A stretch of DNA of 64,000 nt from positions 79,082,832 to 79,146,831 of the forward strand of contig CM043960.1 in the NCBI GenBank assembly GCA_014529385.2, written 5' to 3'. The position numbers and the translations under genes were made by a program. Positions within the stretch are counted from its first letter, which is position 1. Every line of letters begins with the position of its first letter. Shown one piece after another: positions 22,715-34,959 of the stretch. Under the pieces are notes generated by a model. It saw only the letters and a program-made list of their open reading frames with translations, was not told where the DNA came from and made no database searches. This DNA is from Adiantum capillus-veneris (Eukaryota > Streptophyta > Polypodiopsida > Polypodiales > Pteridaceae).

Positions 22715-22979
22715 ATGTGAGGATTGGGGATTGGAGCATGCCTCTTTCCATTCGAACGTGCTCTATATAAACCCTCACTTGCTCATAATAGGGAATCCAT
22801 GTACTGCATGTCTGTCCTGTCCGTTGGCTTGCCTGATCTTACCCTAGGCTTGACAGTATGTGGGGGAGAGAAGAAGATGGTGAGCTATCATGAGCAAGCT
22901 ACTAGCAAGCTTCCCTGCACCCAACACCATGAGAGAGTTTGAGAGAGAAGGAAACAACTCTAAAATGTTCATTTCATCT

Positions 22980-23969
22980 ATTCATTTTTTTTTAAAGATG
23001 CTGATGCAGGAGAATCAGGTTGTTTTGAACTTCATAGAGTTGGTTCTTAACACTTCAATCATCATGTATTCCTTGCCTATGAAGGGTAATGAGTTGTCTA
23101 AATTCTATCCTACTCTATATCTGAAGTATAAAGAATGAGCAGATCAACAACGCTATCTCACAATAGTCAATAAGCTAGAAGAATGATATGAGAAAATCAA
23201 AGCTATGCGGGTTGCTTGAAAGAATGTACTAAATGATACTAGATAAAAGACAACATTGTTCGAGATGAAAGATGATCTGCACAACCTTAGGGGAATGATA
23301 AACCAATGGAGAGATCAGATTTGCACACTCATTAGGTGCACCAATGAACTTCTCTAGCTGTCTGTAGAAGCCTCAAAGATTTCAGAGAAGGACTTAGCCA
23401 ACAATGTAGCCTCGGAACCATAGTCCAGAGAGATGGTTGAAGTTTTGTTTGAAGCTTAGCTAAAGTCCAACTAGCCACTTCCAAAGGGTTGGATTCACAT
23501 TACAACGCTAGCCAAAGCCAAACTGACCAAGGGAAGGTAGACTTATTAACATATTGAAGCAAAGACTTAGAATGCTCTGAGACCCTACAAAGTCAAGATG
23601 ATGATTAGTTACAAGGAACAACTGGAGCACAAAGCCATCTATCCGCTCATTCAAAACGACAATGCTCGAATCAATTCTCAAAGAACGAGTCAACCTTAGG
23701 TACCTCCGGCTCTACCTTGGACCATTCAAAAGCCAACGTGGAAGAAGGATCTAGATAAGAGGAAGTTGTGATATCCCAACAAACCAAAAACCATGTACAA
23801 AAAGCTCAAGAGACAAGGTGTTACACAATTGAAGTTTCAAAGAAGTATGAGATCAATTGTAGAAGAGCAAGCTGGAAGGAAAGTGGATGGATTCAAAATA
23901 CCCATCCCCGTGGATATCAATCATTGTTAGAAGCACATCTAGGATTTTGGAATACATCAAAACAAAAAG
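22980..23969 (+). pseudogene. Degenerate gag-like reading frame of an LTR element
   Basis: With several stops and frame changes the plus strand reads a charged, helical protein (for example FEMKDDLHNLRGMINQWRDQ at about 23,260 and [19 protein letters not shown] at about 23,800). It leads straight into a polypurine tract and an LTR-like start. This is the place and character of gag or a gag-pol linker. No RT or integrase is present, so the parent was probably non-autonomous. The family is unrecognised. Confidence 0.4.
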
Positions 23970-24400
23970 AAAGGGGAGGAGGAATATAGATGGTGGGTAA
24001 AATGGGCACTAATAGAGTTACTAGGATATGAGAGTTATCGTATAGATTTACCTTTGTAATTGTACAATGTACGACTAGTCAGAGCCTAATCTAGGTACCT
24101 ATAAATAGGACCCATTACTTCAATTTCTGAGTGAGCTATTCTGCATTTTAGAGCTTATCTCTTTGTAATCACAAAACATTTTCTCTAAGCATCATTGAGA
24201 TTCTCAATAGCTCTATCTAGTCTAGTTGTACAATTTCAAGTATTTGAACACATTTCTATTCTAGTCTCTTGTTCTCTTATTTTCATTTCAATTGTTATCT
24301 GGTTCATGTGCTATTTGAAGTCAAACCTGATCTCATTCTCATTTTATATCTGTTTTGGTATGACTAACGTCAAGTCCTTAACCTAGAATAGTTGTCAGAA
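23970..24400 (+). mobile_element. Polypurine tract and 3' LTR remnant with TATA box
   Basis: AAAGGGGAGGAGG (23,970-23,982) is followed by TGGTGGG at 23,991, a likely LTR start. TATAAATAG at 24,100-24,108 is a strong TATA box at a plausible U3 distance. The right end is undefined and no second copy is in the window. Confidence 0.45.
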
Positions 24401-24615
24401 GTGATCAACTCATTTCACATACATATACCTATATGTCACAATACTAAATAGTATCTATGAACACTCTAGCCAAACTGGAGATGAATGCATCACTGAACAA
24501 TAGATTCGAGAATCCTAAAACTTTGGTAAGTAGACAAAGTTGATGTAATCTAACTATAGTATCATTGGCAAAAATGCGCATATTCATCAAGGCGCGCCAA
24601 TGATGATGACTATTG

Positions 24616-24668
<53 letters not shown>

Positions 24669-24786
24669 TGCCAAAAAAGATCCTCTCCAAGAATCCAAAA
24701 AACGTTTGTTGCAATAGATTACATTATCTGAGTGTTGGAGTGCACGGTTCTCTAGGGTCGAGTGAGAAAGTAACGAGCTTCTGCTC

Positions 24787-24938
<152 letters not shown>

Positions 24939-25648
24939 CAAGATGGAAATACATAAATACTTCCAACAAATAAACATTGAACTTATTCAATAATCCAATT
25001 GATTAAAAAGGACAATCGAGATTGATCCTCGATAATCATTAAAAAAGGTGTAAAAAATCCTAGGTGATGGTAGAATCATGAGAACAGGCACCCAAACACG
25101 TAAAATATCCATTGCCTTGCCCTCCAATCGATCATAAACTTGGTTCCTATCCATTGCATGCTCAAGCCATCATTAGTGGCATGTACTCGAGTCCGCAATG
25201 ATCACGAGCTAGCCTTGGTTCAAGTACTGGAATCCATCCATTTGCACCTAAGCTCATCCAAACCCTTCCTTGCCCACTTTGTGAGAATCACACGGAAACA
25301 TAAGGTGATCATCCCAAGCGCAATTCTCTGTAGCCTTCACAAACTCGTCTTTCCTTCTCCCCAAGAGCGAGCCAATTTTCTTGGTAACCACGACTAGATA
25401 AAACCGTGCACTTTCAAGAAATAATCCTAAAAATCAAATTTAGCTTCACCTTTCCTCCATTAGGAAACTTGAGGCTATAAACTAGATTTCCTAGTTGTCG
25501 AGGTTGTAAGAGAGCGAGATTTTGACTCTCGGAAATTCTCCCAAACAAGGGATTCTTCCACTTATGTCCCGCATTTAAAGCTTTTGCAGTTGATTATGTG
25601 GGAGCTTTGTTGAGCTTGAGGCTATGCTTCACCCCTTCAAGATATAAG

Positions 25649-25651
<3 letters not shown>

Positions 25652-25696
<45 letters not shown>
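25652..25696. repeat. (GA)n microsatellite
   Basis: A pure GA repeat of 45 bp. Confidence 0.95.
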
Positions 25697-25698
<2 letters not shown>

Positions 25699-26356
25699 CA
25701 TTGGTTGCTTGAGCAAAAGGGAGAGAGAATTGAGTTTAAGATTATGAAGATCCCAAAGATAGAGATATATATCTTAGTTTAATGAATATATATGGAGCAA
25801 GAGAGAGAGTATGAGAGAGCTATCTCAACTTAATGGAGATTGGGCTATGGAGGTTGAGATTAATGAAGGTGAAAAAGAGAGGGTGATTAGTTAAAGCTTG
25901 GTGAGGATCAAGCTTACATGGAGCTAGCTATGAACCGAGCCCCCTTCTATATAGCATCCCTTTCTTTGCTTTTGGACAGCCCTCGGCATCTACCAAGCAG
26001 CTCCAACCTCATGCGCTCCTCCAACTTCCCTTAGCCCTTTTCTCTCCAGTTGCTCGCCTTGCTTCCCAATTCTATTCTGTACCTTCATGCTACCTCTTGA
26101 CAGCTGCTCTCAGCCTCCTCCTCAGCTATAGCTGTAGTGCTCCATTCTCTTCCTTTATTGGTGATCACTATGCTCCTCCTCCTCTTGCCGACCCCCGTGT
26201 GGAGCAGCACCCAACCTGAAACAGCCTTGGCTCCTCACACCAGCAGCTCCCGTCTTCTGACCTCACGAACGTGTTCGCAGCCCGTCCTTCGTCACTTGCT
26301 CTAGTCCGAGTCCCTTTCCCTCAGCTGCCATTAATTTGAGCGCGCTCCCCAACAAG

Positions 26357-26655
26357 GAAACTTAAATACAACATAACATAATGGAACTTTTTCCCTATTT
26401 GGCATAAACTTTCAAGATCTTATATGTATGTTGTGTCAAAAACACCCCAAAATGAAAATATGGCAATTTCACTCACCTGCACTCTAGAGTAATGTGTCTG
26501 AATAGATATTTAGCTCCCGCTTCTGCCAAGCGCACGTAATAGGTTGAATTGCTTGCATCCCACTCGGGTGCTAGGTTTCCACTTGTTATACTATTGTTGA
26601 CCATAATACCACCAAATTCATACACCTCTTTGCCATAATACTTTGCCGGCGAAGA
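26357..26655 (-). pseudogene. Exon 2 fragment of the 52.5-53.6 kb gene, with its splice donor
   Basis: The minus strand encodes the second half of exon 2 of the three-exon gene (SPAKYYGKEVYEFGG ... AEAGAKYLF) with a few conservative changes, then a donor AGGTGAGT at 26,476 and about 115 bp of the matching intron 2. The first half of exon 2 and exon 1 are missing: the match stops at TTTGCCGGCGA and LINE sequence begins directly. Intron 2 similarity ends near 26,357 at CCTTGTTG. It is a gene fragment, not a working copy. Confidence 0.8.
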
Positions 26656-27320
26656 GGCATTGGATGCAAGTGTTAAGAGAGGGCTTATCAAGCCCATCCC
26701 CAAACAAATCTGTTGCTCTCAACTTAAACATTGGCGTGCCATTATGATGATGTCAGTAGCATACAAAATTATTGCCAAGGTGATAGTTCTCAGACTTGCC
26801 CCCCTCCTGAGTAGGATCATCTCTCCCCATCAACACGGGTCATTAAAGCGAGATCTATATATGACAATATCTTGGCAGCAATGGTAGGAATAGAGTATGC
26901 ATCCTTCTCCAAGCAAAAGTGCATCTTGATGCAGCTGGACCTCGACAAAGTCTATGATAGATTAGAATGGTCCTATATAGAAGAAGTCATGGGAGCTCTG
27001 GGCTTTGGGCCTCGGCTTTGTCGCCTCATACGCACACCAGGCGTTGGCAACCAATCAGAGCTCCTGTTGAATGAGAGAATTGTTGGCTCTTTGAGGTTAA
27101 AAGGTCTAGAAAGCTCGAAGCCAGTGCTACGCGGGGAGAGATTCAAGGTCTGGCATTAGCGAGCAACGACCAGCTACTACTGGCCAAAATGTTCACAAAT
27201 GATTCGCTCCTATTCTTGAAGGCGCGCCCTCGAGTTTTCGAGAGAGCTCTCGAGATTGTGCGAACATTTGCCATGGCCTCGGGATCCAAGTGCAATATAG
27301 AGAAGTCAAGGCACCAAAAA
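26656..27320 (+). pseudogene. LINE reverse transcriptase fragment
   Basis: In three frames the plus strand reads RGLIKPIPK, SVAYKIIAKVI, PLLSRIISPHQHG, QLDLDKVYDRLEW and then MFTNDSLLFLKA and ASGSKCNIEKSR, the ordered RT blocks of plant L1-type LINEs, including a degraded FADD-like catalytic site. Two frameshifts and an internal deletion make it dead. It is the same family as the LINE at 49.5-51.4 kb, which has equivalent blocks (ASGSKYSIEKSR). Confidence 0.85.
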
Positions 27321-27599
27321 ACTAAAACAAAAAGTTATTTTAATATTTTTATAAAATCAGATAGAGTTAATAAACATAAAAAATAATAAGATAATTTAAT
27401 GAAATGAATGTTTGTGAAGTTCTTAAATGAAAGGACTCTTTACGAATCAAAATTATCAAAAAAATAATATTGAATCAATACTTCACATAATGGGATCATA
27501 CTCCTATCAATACAAGCCTTTTCCACCATACCAAACAAGGTGAGGAGACACAAAGGCCTACTAAGTTAAGGGGGGACGAGATTGATGGAGAGTAAGTTT
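27321..27599. other. No gene seen; AT-rich spacer
   Basis: A short AT-rich stretch with A-rich runs, possibly a LINE tail. Nothing codes. Confidence 0.4.
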
Positions 27600-30500
27600 A
27601 AACGAGGGCTTACAATCACATGGAGATTTTAATATAAAATTATATTATCCATTATACATACATAATAAAAAATGGTTTACAAAAATTTTCAATTAAATAA
27701 TGATTGGAATTGATGTCTCATGGTTTTGGAAAATCAGAGATAATGCCTTGATCAAATTTGGTAAAGGTGTTGTAGGGAAATTGTAAAGGGAAGCGACCTC
27801 AATGATTATGGTACTCGTGATCATAATAGTTCCATGCAATACCTCTACTCCTAGACAAGAGATCTGGCTAGATTTTGAGTGGGAAAGATTTTGTTAGTAG
27901 ATTAGTGATATGCCCATGTTTGCATTAAATCAGTGTTGCAAGTAGCCTTGTATGGCATGTGGCAAGTTATTTGCTAGTCTTGTTTCTTGCAAGTAGAGTA
28001 CGTGTGATGCCATTAGCATGGAATTTGTGATAATCTTGTTAATGTGTTTATTAAAAGACACGACATTTAGTGATTGAATGATGATATGTGTTTTTGAGTA
28101 AGCTTCCAATGTCTTCTAGGTGGAGATCCATTTGGCTTGTACTTGTAAGCGATTTAATTCTTCTAGCACGGTTTGGTGAACTTTGATATGGTAAGGTTGT
28201 ATTCTTTCGAGCAGGTGAAGTTTTGATGGGTCTTGGACACATGATAGTGTTGTGTATGCAATGCCATGTGTTCATATGTGTTTGGGATTGAAAGTTAGTG
28301 TTTGCAATGTGAGGCCTTGTGAATGGTGGATTGTTTGTGCACTAGCTCGTTGTAGTGGAAATTGTGATTGTGCAATGTATTCAAGTAATTTTGCCAATGA
28401 AACTCACGCACCACATGTTCTATTGGATTCCATACTCTCCTAATGCTCGATGAGTATAGTGTTTTATTTTCATAGCATTTTTTCTTTCAAATGACAGGGT
28501 TTGCAAAATGAACCTAGAGTATTGTTTTGTTTATTTTTTTTGTGAAATTCTTATACTCACCTTCTGTGCAATTAATGAATCCATCAAGAATGAATCCACA
28601 TGCAACCCTCCAGTTAATTTGGGATCTACTTAAATATTTATTGTTTTGTTGCATGAGGTGTTTCTTTTATCGATTGGCGATAAAAGTGTGTGGTTCTCTT
28701 TCTATTTGGTTGAATACTTGGAGGTTGTGGGTGTCCTTGTCTTTGTTGCAGTAAAATAGATGAGAAACTTGATGCTTGTTGGAACGGGTCTATAGCAGTT
28801 TTTGTTAAGGTATTCTTAATCATCATCGCTATGTTGCCCAACTCAAAGTCTACTAAGGATGTTTATGAATGTTGGATTGCTTTCTCGACCGGGGGAGGTC
28901 ACCTAATAAAAATGTAACCTATCACGTGAGTTTGAAAAAAGGGTATTTAAAGTTCTTGAAACTTACATAGATATATATACAAAAGGGCATTATTTTTTCA
29001 AATTTGAAAAGAACTTACAGATTTTAAAAGCAAAGGGTACATTATATTCTTAACAAAATTCATAGATAAAGGGTTTTACAAACATGTCTTGAATGCACGT
29101 GATATGGTAGTTTTACACATAGTGAACCCCCCGGGTTTCTCGCATAGCTATTGCGAGTTCATAGCACTTTGGAAATGTATGCCAATATGAAGGAGACACA
29201 ATTTCTAATAGTGTATGTTTTTTTTGCAAAGATCCATGTATCCTTTACAGAGCTTGCTTGTCATAAATTTCCACATAGAATGACATCCAATCCACCAAAT
29301 GGTTTTTCATGGATTTGTTTGATTGCATGCAAGCGTAAGTTAGCCATGGAGAACACATTAGAGCAAAAAGACACCTCATCAAAAACTACAAATTTTAAAT
29401 CTTTGTAGAGAAGGGAAAGTGCATCCAATTTTTTAGCGCTTAAACTTTTTGTGAAGATGCAACTAGGGGAAAGTGAAGATTAGGGTGGATAAGATAAAAG
29501 TTTTACTTGTTGCTGCTCTTTCTGCGAGGAATAGATATATTGCTTTGTTAGGATGAATTGATTTTTTGAGCATTACATTGTTGAGTAGGTGCCGTTGTTG
29601 GGGGTTAAGTTTCTCAATTCCCGTATAGTAGTCTAGTCATCCGTTGTCATTGTGAGGTTGAATTTTTGTAGATGCATTTGCATTTTAGAGCATTGTGGCA
29701 TGTTTTATTCATTAAGAATATCTACTTGATGTGATTATCGTGGATCTTTATTTGTTGAATCAATTGTGGTTGGGGAGAGAATGTGTAGTTTTGTTAGTTT
29801 TTCTACTAGGGTGCTATCTTTATTGAACTTTTTTTCATTTGGTTTTATGGTTCATCATATGATTTGTGATTGCTCATCATATGTGTTCCTACATGAAGAA
29901 GATTCTTTTAGATGTTGGTGCTCATTTGTGATCCAAGGGAGGTATAGCAAGCATTATTCTCTGTAGTAGTCTTCTACGATTTCAAAAATATGATACTTTA
30001 CAAATTCTTTGATCTTACCCTTACGTAGTGTTTTGTATGTTTTTCCATCTTGTTTTATTGTTGACGCGTATTCAGCCAAACATAGATGGTGGAGTTTTTT
30101 TGGTCTTTCAAGATAATAATTTGAAAGAATATGTCTTTCTTGAATGACTCAAGCTTTTGCAAGGAGAATTTTCTTTTTAAACTTAATGCACGTTCTTCAA
30201 AGGAGTTAGTATTTATGTACGTGAAGTCATGAGTTGCACTATGGAGTGGCAATGATCGTGCTAGATATAAACTGCTAGTTGCGGACTAATTTGTTGTGTG
30301 CTTAAATAGTGTTTCCTACCTTGCATAGTCTCTCAATAGTTGTTGCATTATTGGCCACGCATAAGTCAAACTGGGATTTAATTGCTTGGATTAGTGTATT
30401 GTCTATTTTTTTGTCATGTATGATGTGAAGTATCTTTTTGCGCCATGTGCATTCAAGACGAATTGAATCTCAATGTTTTCATCCTATACTTTAGAAATTA

Positions 30501-31880
30501 TAGCATTGAAATTGTTTGTGTACATGTCCTCTACATGTCATTTCAAGAAGAGTATTGCATTGGAGAGTGTGCCACATATTACCAAAGTGTATTCTTCAAA
30601 AGATATTTGTAAGCTTTGTAACCATTTATCGAAAGGGGTATCTTTATCTTAGCTAAGGGTGTCAAAGTAGTTATTAATCCGTTTGAAAAAATTTTTGTTG
30701 CTAGTTTGATTTTCATGATCATTAGAAGCGGGTATCAAAATGATTGTGAAAGGCATGGAAAATCTTGTCGATGTTGTTGTATTTCTTGAAGCTCTAATGG
30801 GAGTTTAGAGCTGTTTGTCCTTATGTGTTTATCCACAAATATAGTGATGGTGCTATCTATGTCATGGTTGAATAAAGGAGTCTTTTCAACCCCATATAAG
30901 GCCATGATCATGTTGATACCATGGCTTTTAAACTCTGTGACAAAGAAGTAGCCGACAATTTTTCCACAGATAGTGCTATCATTGAGTAGTAGTCTTTTCA
31001 TGGATATGCAGTGGTTAAGATAAAACCAAGACATTGTTACTGGATCTGTGTAGATTAGACTCAGTGTGGAAGGAGTTATCACTTTCATTGTGCTCTCGTT
31101 CAAGCGTGACTATTTGTTGCAATGCGTCAAGAATTGATTTCCACCTTTTTTTGGTTGAAGAGAATGTAATGAAGAAAGTTGGTGGACCTAATTGTTGAAT
31201 CATGCCAAAAAAAGTATTTTTTAATTTTTCTTTATAGTTAGGGGAAGTACAAAGTGCTTCAAAATCTCTATAGCCAAGTCGTGATGATAGCAGCTATTCA
31301 ATGTTTGTGTCTCCCTAGTACACAATGTTGCTCCATCTAGTTTTGCCTTGCGAAGCCTTATCCAAATGGATGATATTATTTTTGTTGTCATGATTTTTAC
31401 AAATTGAAGAATAAATTTTCAATATTGAGAGAAAAATGTATATCTTTGTGCATAAGCTCCCATTTAGCTATTGTTTGGTAGTTTTCTAGCAAGTGATGAT
31501 GATATTTTCTAGGCTCTTTGAAGAAGATTGTAGGAAAGTTAAGCTCTTCAAAAAAATCATCACAGCAAATAAGCCAAGTGGGGTCTTGCTCTCCAATGGT
31601 GCAACATGTAGAATGTTGTTGTTGTAATCAACTACTTGTTCAACGGCAGTGATGTTGTGTAGCATAACATCAGTGTGAGTATTGTCCTCATCCTCAATCT
31701 CATCCATGTTTTTCTGCAAGGAAATGGATTTGTTGTAAATGTGTAAGCCATTTATGTTTATGTTCTCTTTTTCATGTAGAGAGGTTTCAAGAAGAGCATG
31801 TCTGACCTTTAATGTCAATAATGGTCTCACAAGTCCACATAAGTAGCAATGTGTAAACTCCAACACTGAAGCCTCATCGT
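27600..31880 (-). mobile_element. Decayed Helitron Rep/helicase gene, copy A
   Basis: Minus-strand frames give, in order, the blocks of a Helitron RepHel protein. They are NNNILHVAPLESKTPLGLF (31,620), LGPPTFFITFSSTKKRW (31,150), IYTDPVTMSWFYLNH (31,030), an HxH replicase motif at about 30,905-30,915, DIDSTITIFVDKHI, then NAILFLKWHV (30,550), DANIDIQFVLNA and YFTSYMTK (30,400). Further on are the helicase signals GGLDVILCG and QASPVKDTWIF, best seen in copy B (near 56,080). It would nick and unwind DNA for rolling-circle transposition. Many stops and frameshifts exist. The LGPPTFF wording resembles animal and algal Helitrons more than the usual plant ones. Ends are undefined; the limits given are where similarity to copy B starts and stops. 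Confidence 0.85.
28888..29136. mobile_element. 249-bp MITE inserted in Helitron copy A
   Basis: It is present in copy A and absent from copy B, where the site reads CTTTCTCGCATAGC (55,952-55,965). The element begins ACCGGGGGAGGTCAC and ends with the inverse of ACCCGGGGGGTTCAC, so it has ~15-bp imperfect terminal inverted repeats. The host sequence TTCTCG (6 bp; 7 if one T is counted differently) is duplicated on both sides. The interior is AT-rich and non-coding. The duplication length does not match Tc1/Mariner (TA) or Harbinger (TTA); it is closest to hAT- or Mutator-type, which normally give 8 or 9 bp. Confidence 0.85.
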
Positions 31881-32151
31881 GGATAAATCAAGGAAGAACT
31901 TGTTGTGCTTTTTCAATCTTTGAAAGAACGTTAACCAAACTCCATACAAGCCATAATGGCCATCGTATGTTAGTTAACATATATCTGCGAATGGTAGATG
32001 AATAAAGACAAGTCGTGCTTCGATAGAGTAAATGCTACAATCAAAAGCGTGATGGCCCTGAAAAATAGCAAAATAACATACTGCACAGTATAAAACGATA
32101 GATTTGCATACCAAGACAACTGCAACGAGCACATAATAGAGCGATACACAA

Positions 32152-32188
32152 GCACGCACACACACACACGCACACACGCACACACACA
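32152..32188. repeat. (CA)n-rich microsatellite of array unit 1
   Basis: Mixed CA and CGCA repeats occupy the place where all other units have (GA)n. Confidence 0.9.
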
Positions 32189-32987
32189 GTAGCGAGCACG
32201 TGCAGATGCACCTCTTAGAGAGGAGTGCTATGTTGGCACGGCCAGAAATAAGAGAGGAGAGGACAAAATAATAATGCAGACACTGGGTATAATCTCCCCC
32301 CATGCAACAGTGACCATTTCCCTCTTACACATATTTGATTTATAAATTTCTTGCGTGGTCAAAGTGAGTACAAACTTGTCGGCCGGTTGTAAATGGCCAA
32401 AGCTCATAAAAGAGCACTTGAAACAATAAAGGTATATATATACATATCCATTTGTATAGGCCTAGATCGGTCAAGCCTTTTCCACCTGTCAGCTGCAATA
32501 AATAGTAAAATATCAATTCCATAACATACCTCTCCATTTGAAAGCAAATGTCCTCAATTGATGCAAAGATAAGAATCTCCAAATGATACTTGTCAAAAAC
32601 AATGATACGTATTTTGTGTCAACATATCACATGGTAAAAGGAAAAATTATTAAACCAAACAACATTATTTATGCCTATCGTCATCCACATACTACATATG
32701 CTAGTGTCCCATACCACTAGAATGTGCAATATATGTCACACCCTGATCAATCAAGATATCATTGGTCACACTCAATATTCAATAATCAATTCCATAAATA
32801 CTACTACAATCAAAAGAGCAATGGCCCTACAAAATAGCAAAATAACATACTACACTGCATAAAATGATATATTTTCATACCTAGACAACTGCAACTAGCA
32901 CATAATCAAATGATACCCGACACTACAAGAGGTTGTGTGCTCTTGTGACGCTGTTAGCGACGGAAATACATTGGGTTTTTATAACCC

Positions 32988-33155
32988 CCGGCGTCGCTAC
33001 GAGCGTCGCTATAGGCGTCGCTACGAGCGTCGCTATAGGCGTCGCTATAAGCGTCACTATATAGCGACGCCTATAGCGACATTTACACAGAAGACTATAG
33101 CGACGCTCATAGCGACGCTACAGAGCCATAAATAGCGACGCTTATAGCGACGCCC
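32988..33155. repeat. CACTA left subterminal repeat region
   Basis: About ten copies of a motif close to GCGTCGCTAT, first forward and then inverted around 33,060, so the region can fold back on itself. In En/Spm such motifs are binding sites for the TNPA protein and are needed for excision. Confidence 0.9.
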
Positions 33156-33172
33156 GAGAGAATTTTTTTTTT

Positions 33173-33199
33173 GTGGCAGGGCATTGAATGCCCTGCCAC
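33173..33199. repeat. 27-bp near-perfect palindrome in CACTA
   Basis: GTGGCAGGGCATT and its exact inverse complement are separated by a single G. It lies just inside the subterminal repeats. Confidence 0.95.
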
Positions 33200-33297
33200 C
33201 CATCAACCATATTGTACTTGATTCACTTTTTAAAAAATGTGCAAAGGTAGATAATAGACCCAAAATAGTCACCCACAAGACGCATTGTTTGCCAAAT

Positions 33298-33401
33298 TGA
33301 CAATTGTACACATCATAGGCAAAATGAATTGATTGGCAAATGTAATAATGACAATTGTACAACATCATAGGCATAAAGAATTGATTGGCAAAAGGAACTG
33401 C
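33298..33401. repeat. ~52-bp tandem duplication in CACTA
   Basis: Two adjacent imperfect copies contain GACAATTGTACA, CATCATAGGCA and GAATTGATTGGCAAA, differing by small indels. Confidence 0.85.
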
Positions 33402-33518
33402 GGTGACAAATGTAATAATATACATGGTTCAAAAAGACGTATAAAATCCGTCTCATGATACATAAGCTATGAGAAACCCTAAACTAATGCTATCTAGCTA
33501 CGGCTAAACTGACGTCGT

Positions 33519-34832
33519 CTAGTCAGACGTCTCATCGCGTCCAAGTGGCGTATCTGTCGGATTCTGCAAAAAAAGACAATAAGACAGCTTTCAGTAAGTA
33601 TAAACATATAACGACATTTATAAAACAATACAAAAAATAAAAAAGAGTAAACCCTAATACTAACCATGCCGCCGCGAGAATTGAGAATGTCCATCAGGGC
33701 GTTTAAGCCCTTCCTGCCTGCGTACTCGTGCTCGTACGGTGTGGGATCACGTCCTGTCATCGACCACTGTCAAAACATACAAAGATTTCATTATGTTAGA
33801 ACTAAAAAACTCATAAACCCTAAACTATCGAACATGCATAAAGAGCAATGTGAAAAGACTTTCAAAATCGGCCTCAAATGATGCCCATCCACCACTCCCC
33901 AAGTGGTGCGAGCTCCCTGCCTCTACTCGCGCTCTGGCTGCATCCTTTTGTTGCTTCCACTTGTCGGGATTCTCGCGCGCTGCTTTCTTCGCATTCTTCC
34001 AATCTTCTTTGGCCAGCCAATCTGGCCTGTTCCACCCATTCTTGATTGCTTTTTGCACTTCGGAACGCTTGTGTTTGCAGTATTCGCGCATTCGAATCTT
34101 CATCAGGTCTTCATTGAAGCGCTGATCCCGTGTTGGAACGGGAAACTCATCATGAAGTATGCTGATGACTCTGTTTTTTAAATCACTTGGTACTTCACTC
34201 CATTTGTTTAGTATGTAGTGTCTAAACAGCTGAGAGCAAAGACCACGCATGCGCGAGATAACCTTCTTGCCGTCATCATCCATGATGATGCCGCCGCTGA
34301 TGTCGACGGAGTAAGGCAAGCCCTCTGGCCGGTGACGCGTGAACCTGGGTGTCCCGGCAGGGGTCTCTAGCGGCGTGTCGATGGGGGTACAGACGTCAGG
34401 TGTCTCCACCGGCGTCTGGGCCCCGAAGCGAGGAGTGTCGAGTGGGGTGGCTCCTGGCGGAGTAGGTAGAGGTGTGTAGCTTCTAGGAACAGTCAGCCGT
34501 GCAAAACCTGGCGTAGATGGCGATGCTGTGGCTGGTGTGGGGGCGGGCAAAGAAGGGGAGGGTAAAGAGCCTCGTCGAACACGAGGCGGTGTGGAGGCAT
34601 CGGTGGCGGAATCCCCACAACAACCGCCACCGCCACCACTAGAGCGCCGGTGTCTAGACGAGTGTGAAGCTCGTCTCGTCGATGCCGAAGCTTCGGAGCG
34701 CGCCGAATGCTCTGAAAGAGAGGGAGATGCGGATGGTGTAGGAACGCGCGATGATGCGCCAGAGCGATGACGCTCCACGTACCACTGTCTCTGCTGCGGT
34801 GACAAAGAAGAAAGAAACTCCTCATCATCCAT
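33519..34832 (-). CDS. TNPA-like CACTA protein (PF03004 type), probably three exons
   Basis: The long exon starts at the ATG at 34,832 (MDDEEFLSSLSPQQRQ). It has a Ser/Pro/Thr-rich, low-complexity first ~190 residues, then the conserved domain of Ptta/En/Spm proteins: WSEVPSDLKNRVI, FNEDLMKIRMREYCKHKR, DWLAKEDWKNAKKAA and SGGWASFEADF. A second exon (33,766-33,665, 102 nt) has acceptor TTTTGACAG, encodes MTGRDPTPYEHEY and ends at donor GGTTAGTA. A last exon (33,563-33,519) follows acceptor TTTGCAG and ends at TAG. Exons 2 and 3 are in phase. The donor of exon 1 near 33,825-33,855 is unresolved. The protein would bind the subterminal repeats in the nucleus. No stop interrupts the coding parts, so it may still be expressed. 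Confidence 0.65.
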
Positions 34833-34959
34833 ACCTGCATTAAACACACGAATATTTAAACTTAATATTGAATGAATAGAGTAGACAATAGAGTCGTGTA
34901 AAAATCTATCAGATCATTGTACATTTAGAGTTCTATTAAAGTAAACTAATTGTAATAGA

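Noticed and set aside
34528-34770. 80-aa plus-strand ORF
   Set aside because: Antisense to the low-complexity N-terminal part of the TNPA-like gene.
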